Assembly (NCBI GenBank): GCA_007121695.1
Contig: SKKC01000365.1
Span: 1 to 7,512 of the forward strand
Reading direction: 5' to 3'
Source of the DNA: Spirochaetales bacterium
GTDB lineage: Bacteria > Spirochaetota > Spirochaetia > DSM-27196 > SKKC01
Length of the DNA stretch: 7,512 nucleotides
This document shows positions 1-5,719 of the stretch, in pieces. The notes under the pieces were generated by a model, which had not been told where the DNA came from, searched no databases, and worked only from the letters and a program-made list of their open reading frames with translations. Position 1 is the first letter of the stretch, and each line of letters begins with the position of its first letter. The translations under genes were made by a program, and so were the position numbers.

Positions 1-863
1 CTGTTCATCTGTTTTATGTGTCTTGCTTCGACAATGCCGCCTACCGACACACCGAGTAACACGTCTGCCCCGTGTATCGCCTCGTCGAAGCTTGTTATGT
101 TCTCGTGGGTCGCAAACTCGTACGCAGGATGATCTTCGGGTGTTACCCCTGCGCGGACAACACCGTCGGCGTCTACCATGACGATGTGTTCACGACGCAC
201 CCCCAGCTGATGGTAAAAACGCGTACAGGCCAGCCCGGCGGCTCCGGCCCCAATGACAACCAGGTGGATGTCGGAAATCTCCTTCCCGGCAATAACGAGG
301 GCGTTCAGAAGCGCGGCACCGGTGATTATGGCAGTGCCGTGCTGATCGTCGTGCATGACAGGAATGTTGCAACGACGCTTCAGCTCCTGTTCAATATAGA
401 AGCACTCTGGTGCCTTGATGTCTTCGAGATTGATGCCGCCGAAGGTCGGCTCCAGGCGGGCCATGGTGTCTATGAACGCGTCGGGGTCGAGTTCATTCAC
501 TTCGAGGTCAAATCCGTCGATACCGGCGAAGCGTTTAAAAAGCACCGCTTTTCCTTCCATGACCGGTTTCGCTGCGGCCGCTCCTATGGCACCGAGTCCA
601 AGCACTGCAGTCCCGTTTGTGGCGATTGCCACGAGGTTGCCCTTTGACGTGTATCGATAGGCTGCGTCTTCGGAGGCCGCGATTGCGCGGGCAGGAACCG
701 CAACCCCTGGTGAGTAGGCTGCCGCAAGATCGTACTGCGTAGACAGCGGTTTCGTCGCAGCGATCTCGAGTTTTCCTGCAGGTGCGGAGGAATGATAGGT
801 GAGCGCGTCTTCGTCGCTGACACGAACGCTTCCGTCGATTGCTTTCTTCTGCTGGCCGGGCAT
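1..863 (-). CDS. maeB: Malic enzyme (MaeB-type), N-terminal 287 residues; gene continues past the left edge
   Basis: Oxidative decarboxylation of malate to pyruvate with reduction of NAD(P), a cytoplasmic link between the C4-acid pool and pyruvate. Visible in order: YSPGVA at residues 50-55, GTAVLGLGAIGAAAAKPVMEGK-type catalytic-lysine block at about 84-105, the LEDIKAPECF metal/substrate block at 146-155, HDDQHGTA at 171-178, and a Rossmann GAGAAG at 205-210 opening the NAD(P)-binding domain. These are hallmark motifs of the bacterial malic enzyme family. Cofactor preference cannot be read safely; the second strand ends MVDADG (D231). The ATG at 863 is chosen because it lies 10 nt after a perfect -10 box and family homology starts soon after (residue 20 onward). 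No Shine-Dalgarno is present, which suits a leaderless mRNA. The 3' end is outside the window, so it is unknown whether this is the short form or carries a C-terminal phosphotransacetylase-like domain. The subtype symbol is less certain than the enzyme identity. Confidence 0.95.
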   Translation of the reverse strand, partial: MPGQQKKAIDGSVRVSDEDALTYHSSAPAGKLEIAATKPLSTQYDLAAAYSPGVAVPARAIAASEDAAYRYTSKGNLVAIATNGTAVLGLGAIGAAAAKPVMEGKAVLFKRFAGIDGFDLEVNELDPDAFIDTMARLEPTFGGINLEDIKAPECFYIEQELKRRCNIPVMHDDQHGTAIITGAALLNALVIAGKEISDIHLVVIGAGAAGLACTRFYHQLGVRREHIVMVDADGVVRAGVTPEDHPAYEFATHENITSFDEAIHGADVLLGVSVGGIVEARHIKQMN

Positions 864-873
864 AGTGCCGCAG

Positions 874-882
874 ATTATAGCA
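874..882 (-). promoter_or_regulatory. Extended -10 promoter of the malic enzyme gene, predicting a leaderless transcript
   Basis: On the minus strand the sequence TGCTATAAT reads from 882 to 874, a perfect extended -10 element (TGn plus TATAAT). No good -35 hexamer is found 16-18 bp upstream, which an extended -10 can tolerate. Only 10 nt separate TATAAT from the ATG at 863. A start 7-8 nt downstream (around 866) would therefore leave a leader of about 3 nt or fewer. It begins 3 nt after the methyltransferase stop codon, so the malic enzyme gene can be transcribed on its own. Confidence 0.7.
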
Positions 883-884
883 GA

Positions 885-1694
885 CTATCCGATCGCAGGC
901 ACACCTACACTATGACGGCACACATACAGCAGTTCTGAACCGGCGTCGACGGGGCGTTTATCGAAGGAACCGTAGGTCGCGTCGATGCGGAACCCGTGGG
1001 TCAGCAGCAGTACCTGCAGCTGATACTCGTAATAATACCTGAGTTCCAGGGTATCGACATGTCGTGCGACACTTCCGTCCTGGTTGTTCGTGTAATAGAT
1101 AACTTCGGGGTATATGATCTGCCTGTCGTGGTCGACCCGGGGAATGCGGCGTGCGCGACGAACCGTCTGGCCCGTTCGTGGATCGATTCGTTCCCAGTCC
1201 GTCTTTTCGGTTTCATAGGCCGGAATATGTTCGTCCTCGCCAACCCTGAAGACGTCGACAATGAAGACACCATCCGAGGAAAGATGGTGTCTCACGGTTT
1301 TCAGACACGCCGATGCGGCTTCACTGGTGCACAGGGCCTGAAATCCGCGAAACGGGATAATAATCAGATCAAACTGCCGTGGAATGCTGAAACCGTCCAT
1401 GCTGCCCTGTACGACGTGAAGACGGTTGCGCACATCCGGCGATAACGCCGCCGCTTTCCGCGCGAATTCCGCGAGCATGGGCGACGACAGATCAAGAGCC
1501 CACACGTCGTGACCGTCTTCGGCAAGCGGAATCGATATGCGACCCGTTCCGCACGCGAGCTCGAGGACCGGACCCCCTGCCCGTCGCGCCGCGTCCCTGT
1601 AGAAATCGAGGTCAAGGTCGCTGTAGGACGATGTGTCCATGTCGTACCAGGCCGCGGTGTTCGTATAGAGGTTTGTGTCAGGGTCGCTGCTCAT
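885..1694 (-). CDS. Class I SAM-dependent methyltransferase
   Basis: A 269-aa cytoplasmic methyltransferase with unknown acceptor. Motif I is VLELACGTGR (43-52), the acidic end of strand 2 is VWALDLS (64-70), which should bind the SAM ribose, and the strand-4 region is FDLIIIPFRGFQAL (108-121), followed by the post-IV helix LKTVRHHLSSDGVFIVDVF (131-149). The C-terminal third is beta-rich and ends with a GSFD...S-LLYVCR pattern. The IIPFR-F and terminal GSFD pattern match a common family of small-molecule-type bacterial methyltransferases that lack an assigned substrate. The frame is open upstream to 1862, but the ATG at 1694 is preferred: it overlaps the preceding stop codon as ATGA, and homology-like sequence begins with LYTNTAAWYD a few residues later. 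The Shine-Dalgarno is weak (a GGG about 11 nt upstream), so translation probably depends on coupling to the previous gene. Confidence 0.9.
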   Translation of the reverse strand: MSSDPDTNLYTNTAAWYDMDTSSYSDLDLDFYRDAARRAGGPVLELACGTGRISIPLAEDGHDVWALDLSSPMLAEFARKAAALSPDVRNRLHVVQGSMDGFSIPRQFDLIIIPFRGFQALCTSEAASACLKTVRHHLSSDGVFIVDVFRVGEDEHIPAYETEKTDWERIDPRTGQTVRRARRIPRVDHDRQIIYPEVIYYTNNQDGSVARHVDTLELRYYYEYQLQVLLLTHGFRIDATYGSFDKRPVDAGSELLYVCRHSVGVPAIG

Positions 1695-2086
1695 GACGCG
1701 TGATACCCACGCCCGAACGCAATCCGACGGGCACCAAGCGACAGGACTGCAGCCGGTACCGCCAGGCTGCCTGCGAGCATGAAATACACCACAGACGATG
1801 CATCGGACACGAAGGGAAGAAGTACCGCAAGAACCAGCAGAAATACCGAAACCCACATACACACGGCTCCGAGAATCGCGATGGTTTTACGCCGCCGCTG
1901 AATTACCGTATCTATTTCGTGCACCCAGCGATATGTCGAAATCGATGACACCCCGGTCTCGTTCGAAACCTGCTCTGCGACCGCGTGCAGTTCTTCGCCG
2001 CGTTTCAGCATTTCCACGATGTCTGGAGTTTTCGCCCGGCTGATTTCCCCCTCGCGAACCGCACGATCCGCCACGCTATCGTTCAC
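1691..2086 (-). CDS. Small membrane protein with an HTH-like N-terminal segment and two transmembrane helices
   Basis: A 131-aa protein that I do not recognise as a named family. Residues 1-35 are charged and probably helical. Residues 36-57 (AVAEQVSNETGVSSISTYRWV) look like a helix-turn-helix of the transposase/MerR style, where a V-S-x-S-T-Y-R-W recognition helix is common. A basic patch QRRRK (63-67) precedes two hydrophobic helices, about 69-93 and 98-119, so the N-terminal part should be cytoplasmic and the short tail should return to the cytoplasm. The start is GTG at 2086, supported by a GAGGGAG Shine-Dalgarno 8 nt upstream and a GTGA overlap with the thioredoxin-fold gene. Its own stop overlaps the methyltransferase start as ATGA. 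The HTH could be coincidental, in which case this is simply a two-helix membrane protein of unknown function. Confidence 0.8.
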   Translation of the reverse strand: MNDSVADRAVREGEISRAKTPDIVEMLKRGEELHAVAEQVSNETGVSSISTYRWVHEIDTVIQRRRKTIAILGAVCMWVSVFLLVLAVLLPFVSDASSVVYFMLAGSLAVPAAVLSLGARRIAFGRGYHAS

Positions 2087-2475
2087 TGCGCGGTCTCCCT
2101 CATGTGACTGCGGAAGGTCTCGAGAAAGCGCTTCGAAGAAAGCTGATTCGTGTCGGCAATGAAAACCCCGTCCACGTAGTATCGGATGTACGGTACGAAC
2201 CCGTTTCCCCAGACACGTTCCTTCATACTTCGATAGTCGTTAAAGTAGGGTTCCCGATCGTACACGACCGTAAAAACCGTCAGATCAAAATCCGCCGGCT
2301 CTCCGTCGTCAACGAGCGCCCGCAACCAGCGATCCACGCCTTTCCAGTCCGGGCACCAGCTCTGCGTAGACACCACAGCGACCGCGCGGGAGTGTTCCCG
2401 GACGTGGGGGGCGAACTCGTGATGCTCGATCGCGTACCGGGCTTCGTTTTCCGGGAGTACTGTTCGTGTGATCAT
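2083..2475 (-). CDS. Thioredoxin-fold protein with a single active-site cysteine
   Basis: A 130-aa cytoplasmic protein with no signal peptide. Strand AVAVVSTQSW leads into WCPDW (40-44), the position of the thioredoxin WCxxC motif, but the second cysteine is replaced by an acidic-aromatic pair (D43, W44), leaving Cys41 as the only cysteine. A second beta strand DLTVFTVVYD (64-73) and the cis-proline loop GFVPYIRYYVDG (92-103, Pro95) with the closing helix after 112 complete a thioredoxin fold. Such monothiol members act in thiol exchange or bacillithiol/glutathione-type chemistry, or are non-catalytic; the partner is unknown. The frame is open to 2742 but that part overlaps the oxidoreductase gene. 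ATG 2475 is chosen because it sits just behind a promoter-like -10 and starts the homologous region. No Shine-Dalgarno is seen. It is first in a three-gene cluster with 4-nt overlaps. Confidence 0.85.
   Translation of the reverse strand: MITRTVLPENEARYAIEHHEFAPHVREHSRAVAVVSTQSWCPDWKGVDRWLRALVDDGEPADFDLTVFTVVYDREPYFNDYRSMKERVWGNGFVPYIRYYVDGVFIADTNQLSSKRFLETFRSHMRETAQ
2095..2101 (-). promoter_or_regulatory. Ribosome binding site fixing the GTG start at 2086
   Basis: GAGGGAG on the minus strand lies inside the 3' end of the thioredoxin-fold gene, 8 nt before the GTG. It is a strong Shine-Dalgarno and the main reason for accepting the non-ATG start. Confidence 0.7.
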
Positions 2476-2484
2476 GATACACAG

Positions 2485-2514
2485 AATATACGTAGAAACT
2501 GCGTCACAATACAA
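2485..2514 (-). promoter_or_regulatory. Predicted promoter of the thioredoxin-fold gene cluster
   Basis: In the 43-nt gap, the minus strand has TATATT at 2490-2485 (5 of 6 matches to TATAAT). A weak TTGTAT lies at 2514-2509 with an 18-bp spacer. The -10 ends 9 nt before the ATG at 2475. Transcription would start about 3 nt upstream of the codon, almost the same geometry as at the malic enzyme gene. No Shine-Dalgarno and no terminator hairpin are visible in the gap. Confidence 0.5.
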
Positions 2515-2518
2515 ACGC

Positions 2519-3463
2519 TCACACCAGCAGGACGAGTTTCCCCTGCACGTGCCCGCCCATACTGCGTCGCCAGGCCTGTTCGACCTGGTCCATGGGGTAC
2601 ACATGTTCCACCGGTGCCTTGAGCCTTCCAGCCTGTGCGTGCTCGGCGATTCTGTTGAGACGCCGTCCGTCCGGCCGGACGATCTCGAGGTGGTACCGTT
2701 TTCCGTCCCGCCTGGGCATGACAGAGCGAAGCAGCGCAACAATTCCCGGTTGAACCGTTACAAGGATCCCGTGGTTCCGCAGACAGTCTATGGCCCGTTT
2801 GTAGCGGAACGTACCGGCAATATCAAAGATGAAATCGTACAGCGAACCCTCCTGCAGAGGATCGTGCGCCGCGTAATCCAGCGCGTGGACGGCCCCGAGT
2901 TCGCGGCAGAAGGTCCGGTTCCGCTCGCTGCTGACCGACGATACCCGGGCCCGGCCTATGTCAGCGAGCTGCAGCGCGAAGCTCCCGACCCCTCCGGAGG
3001 CACCATTTATCAGTACATCCGCACCCGGGGCGATGCGGCCATGCAGAAACAGCGCCCGGAACGCGGTTAGCGCGGCGAGCGGCATTGCCGCTGCGTCGGT
3101 AATGGAAATCGCGTCCGGGACCAGTGCAATGTGTTCGACCCGGGCGCAGACATGCGACGCGTAGCTTCCGGCCGAACGCAGGAGCGGCAGCATACCGAAT
3201 ACCCGCTGCCCTTCCGAAAACCGTTGCACTCCTGCTCCGACCTGCTCGATAATACCGGCAAAGTCAGACCCTGGCGTTCGGTCGGGGCGAAACCCGGTTA
3301 GCAGTCTGTAGTCGCCGCGCGCGAGTTTCCAGTCAATCGGGTTCACGCCAACCGCCTGCACACGAACCAGAACCTCGCCTGCCTGAGGCGACAGCGCATC
3401 GGTAACCTCGACACGCTCGAGAACATCGGGACCACCGTACTGTTGATAGCGATATTTCCACAT
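2519..3463 (-). CDS. Zinc-independent MDR-family NAD(P)H-dependent oxidoreductase (quinone oxidoreductase-like)
   Basis: A 314-aa cytoplasmic enzyme of the medium-chain dehydrogenase/reductase superfamily. The N-terminal GroES-like domain shows YGGPDVLE (9-16), VGVNPIDWKLARGDYR (38-53) and PGSDFAGIIEQVG (64-76). The nucleotide-binding domain has the glycine motif NGASGGVGSFALQLA (153-167). The end GHVQGKLVLLV (304-314) is typical of NADPH-dependent quinone or enone reductases. The catalytic and structural zinc cysteine sets of classical alcohol dehydrogenases are absent. Length is usual for the family (310-340). The physiological substrate is unknown; quinones or alpha,beta-unsaturated carbonyls are the usual kind. 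It starts 6 nt after the stop of the 180-aa gene with only a weak AGG close to the ATG, so it is probably cotranscribed and coupled. The ATG is well placed, since MWKYRYQQYGGPDVL aligns with the family N-terminus. Confidence 0.93.
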   Translation of the reverse strand: MWKYRYQQYGGPDVLERVEVTDALSPQAGEVLVRVQAVGVNPIDWKLARGDYRLLTGFRPDRTPGSDFAGIIEQVGAGVQRFSEGQRVFGMLPLLRSAGSYASHVCARVEHIALVPDAISITDAAAMPLAALTAFRALFLHGRIAPGADVLINGASGGVGSFALQLADIGRARVSSVSSERNRTFCRELGAVHALDYAAHDPLQEGSLYDFIFDIAGTFRYKRAIDCLRNHGILVTVQPGIVALLRSVMPRRDGKRYHLEIVRPDGRRLNRIAEHAQAGRLKAPVEHVYPMDQVEQAWRRSMGGHVQGKLVLLV

Positions 3464-3469
3464 GCCTGA

Positions 3470-4012
3470 CTACTTTGCCCGATACCGACTGCGAATAATG
3501 GCGTAGAGTTCCTCCAGAGCACGATCGCGGACACCATCGATACCCGTATCAAGGAGAAAATCCCGTCGTTCCCGATCGAACCAGCGGAACAGTCGCTCTG
3601 CCCCGGTGATCGGTTCGTCGGTACCCCACGCTATCTTCGTAACTGCACGAAGCTCGTCGCGGGAAAAATACACGCGCTCTCCTGCCACCTGTATCACGAA
3701 GGACTGCGGCGATATCTGCTCGATATCCACCGCGTAGCCCGGACCTTTTGACCCGGACGGGGCTTCTCCGTGCAGGATAGAATCCTGTGCAGACGTCACT
3801 TCCTGTTGCGTCTGTTCGTTTCGCTGCTGTTGTACAAGCATGGCAACCTGCGTCGCGATATATTCCAGTGCGCTCTCGTCGAGTTCCTGCAGTAACCGGG
3901 TGATCTGCTCGATGCGCTTCGAGGCGCGCGACTTCGGCGGTGAGTCAGCCTGCAGAGCCGTTTCGTCGGGTGCAGATTGTGCGGTTGTTGTCTTTTTCTT
4001 CTGCCTGGCCAT
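3470..4012 (-). CDS. Conserved-looking hypothetical protein with basic N-terminus and predicted coiled coil
   Basis: A 180-aa soluble protein I cannot assign to a family. Residues 1-30 are a Lys/Gln/Ser-rich, probably disordered tail (MARQKKKTTT start). Residues 31-75 form an amphipathic, Gln-rich helix likely to be a coiled coil (KRIEQITRLLQELDESALEY). After a Gly/Ser/Pro linker (80-93) comes a compact domain with alternating strands, VDIEQISPQSFVIQVAGERVYF (95-116), then helices containing FRWFDRERRDFLLDTGI (142-158) and a basic C-terminus (RSRYRAK). The domain order suggests an oligomerising or nucleic-acid-near protein, but that is inference. It begins 3 nt after the amidase stop with AGGA 7 nt upstream of the ATG, and it ends 6 nt before the oxidoreductase, so it is an internal operon member. 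Confidence 0.85.
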   Translation of the reverse strand: MARQKKKTTTAQSAPDETALQADSPPKSRASKRIEQITRLLQELDESALEYIATQVAMLVQQQRNEQTQQEVTSAQDSILHGEAPSGSKGPGYAVDIEQISPQSFVIQVAGERVYFSRDELRAVTKIAWGTDEPITGAERLFRWFDRERRDFLLDTGIDGVRDRALEELYAIIRSRYRAK

Positions 4013-4015
4013 ATT

Positions 4016-5713
4016 TCAATCCTGTGTCGGTGGGCGCCTGAGAAACGCGCCCAGATGTGTTTCAAGCGCGTCTGCAATAGAGACCAGACCCGCTTCATTC
4101 CAGTGCGCACCATATAGCGTAGCACCAATCGGCATGGACTTCCGGTCAAAACCCGCGCGGAAGGTCAGCGACGGGTGGCCGCTTCCGTTGGTCAGATACA
4201 GCCACTCGACTGCGTTCGGCGGTGCGAGCACCGCATCGACGTGCCGCAGGGCATCCATCGCGTACCCCGCGTACACTCGGCGAAGCCGTTGTGCCTGAAT
4301 ATACTCTACCGCTGACAGAAAGCGAACCGAACGAAAGGTGTTGGGCCATGCATCGACTCCCTGCCAGGTCAGAAGGTCATCACGCCCGCTCGACGTAAGC
4401 TGCTCGAAGGTTGCCGCTGCTTCGGCCCAGACCGGTATGGCCAGAACCTCGTATGACACGTCCGGAAGCGCAACCGGTACGAGTTCGGCGCCGAGTACCT
4501 CTGCCGCCTCGAAGAGAAACTCGATATCGGGCGTTCGGTATCCTGCCGGGAACCCGATTCGTCGCCCCTTCAGGTCAGGCCCGGGTGCACGAACCGGACT
4601 GTGGTACCCGACATTCACGCAGTCCGGGTCCATGGCCGCACCTGTATCGGTATGGCCGCTGATCGCTGCAAGGACGAGTGAGCAGTCGTGAACCGTGCGA
4701 GCAATGGGCCCTATCTTGTCGTAGCTTGGACACAGCGGCATGCATCCGTCACGGGAAACGCGACCAAAGGTCGGACGCAATCCGGCCGAACCACAGACCA
4801 GTGAAGGACTGATGATGGAACCCATGGTCTCCGTCCCGAGGGCGAAGGGAACGAGCCCCGCGGTGACCGCAGCCGCGCTTCCCGCGCTCGAACCGCTCGA
4901 TCCCGTTGCAGGATCCCACGGATTCCGCGTTCGGTCTTCGTACCACAGATCGCCGTAGGCAAGCGCGCCCAGCGATAGCTTCGCGACAAGGACCGCACCG
5001 GCCCGCTCGAGCGCCCGCACGGTTGCCGCGTCCCGGCCAGGAACCCGATCGAGGTACGGTTCCGCTCCCCAACGGGTCGGAATGTCAGCGGTATCCAGCA
5101 GGTCTTTGGCGCCCCAGGGAATTCCGTGCAGCGGGCCCCGACAGATGCCTCTCGCGAGCTCGGCGTCCATTCTGTCCGCTGCGAGCAGCGCGGTATCGCG
5201 ACAGAGTTCGGCAACACAGTGCAGCTCGCGGCCGCGCGTCTCGAGCCTGTCAAGCGACAACTCCGTCAGATAGCGACTCGATACCGCACCGCTGTCGAGC
5301 AGATTACGCAGCGTCGGCAGATCGGCAAAACAGAGATCGTCGTCCGGTGGGCGTGTGCCTGCGGCCCGCGCCGGGCGCTCCCCCTGCGGGGCATTCGCCA
5401 GCGGTGCATCGACATCTGACTCCGGTGACCGAGGCGGAGGCGGGATGAGTGCGAGCGACAGTGCCGGCATATGCTCGAACTCGAGACGGCTGCGCCTTCG
5501 CGCGCGCGCGGTAGCCTGAAAGTTCGCGAGCGTCCGCGCTATCTGCGCAGCCTTGTGACGATCCACCCGGAGCCCGAGCACCCGGGCCAGTGACTGTATC
5601 TCGGCCGTCGACGAGCCTGCCTTTGTCGGTCGTGACCATGCGCCGCGAGCCGCACGATGCCGCCGCCACGCTCCAGCCCCGTCTGACTGTCTGTCGTTTC
5701 CTCGAACCCGCAT
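4016..5713 (-). CDS. Amidase-signature family hydrolase
   Basis: A 565-aa amidase-signature enzyme hydrolysing an unknown amide. The Ser-cisSer-Lys triad is intact: Lys203 in WGAKDLLDT, Ser275 in GSSGSSAGSAAA, and nucleophile Ser299 in GTETMGSIISPS, with the usual 24-residue spacing between the serines. CGSAGLRPTFGRVSRDG (307-323) and DKIGPIARTVHD (332-343) follow as expected. The GTETxGSIxSPS variant resembles a group of standalone amidases with an N-terminal helical extension rather than GatA; no gatB or gatC is nearby. Here that extension is about 125 residues: an Arg-rich start (1-35), a helical part (36-80) and a Pro-rich linker (91-123). No signal peptide is evident. The ATG at 5713 follows a GGAGGA at 10-nt spacing; the next in-frame ATG is codon 82 (HMPALS), so the first 35 residues are the least certain part. 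It lies 6 nt downstream of the OmpA-like gene. Confidence 0.93.
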   Translation of the reverse strand: MRVRGNDRQSDGAGAWRRHRAARGAWSRPTKAGSSTAEIQSLARVLGLRVDRHKAAQIARTLANFQATARARRRSRLEFEHMPALSLALIPPPPRSPESDVDAPLANAPQGERPARAAGTRPPDDDLCFADLPTLRNLLDSGAVSSRYLTELSLDRLETRGRELHCVAELCRDTALLAADRMDAELARGICRGPLHGIPWGAKDLLDTADIPTRWGAEPYLDRVPGRDAATVRALERAGAVLVAKLSLGALAYGDLWYEDRTRNPWDPATGSSGSSAGSAAAVTAGLVPFALGTETMGSIISPSLVCGSAGLRPTFGRVSRDGCMPLCPSYDKIGPIARTVHDCSLVLAAISGHTDTGAAMDPDCVNVGYHSPVRAPGPDLKGRRIGFPAGYRTPDIEFLFEAAEVLGAELVPVALPDVSYEVLAIPVWAEAAATFEQLTSSGRDDLLTWQGVDAWPNTFRSVRFLSAVEYIQAQRLRRVYAGYAMDALRHVDAVLAPPNAVEWLYLTNGSGHPSLTFRAGFDRKSMPIGATLYGAHWNEAGLVSIADALETHLGAFLRRPPTQD

Positions 5714-5719
5714 ACCGTG

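Noticed and set aside
72..647. 191-codon plus-strand open frame
   Set aside because: It is antisense to the malic enzyme gene, whose motifs are unmistakable, and shows no recognisable domain.
1695..1862. 56-codon N-terminal extension of the methyltransferase frame
   Set aside because: It lies wholly inside the HTH-membrane protein gene, has no family-like sequence, and the ATG at 1694 forms a standard ATGA coupling overlap.
2476..2742. Upstream extension of the thioredoxin-fold frame
   Set aside because: It overlaps the 3' end of the oxidoreductase gene in another frame, is Cys/Trp/Ser-rich and not protein-like, and skips the promoter-like sequence in the gap.
2104..3070. Two plus-strand open frames of 172 and 200 codons
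   Set aside because: Both are antisense to the thioredoxin-fold and oxidoreductase genes, overlap each other, and contain no motif; GC-rich coding DNA often yields such frames.
4906..5448. 180-codon plus-strand open frame
   Set aside because: Antisense to the amidase core, Arg/Pro/Ala-rich composition typical of a GC-driven shadow frame.
4016..5713. Amidase as GatA subunit of the Asp/Glu-tRNA amidotransferase
   Set aside because: No gatB or gatC nearby, the nucleophile motif is GTETMGSIISPS rather than the GatA-like GTDTGGSIR form, and the N-terminal extension is unlike GatA.
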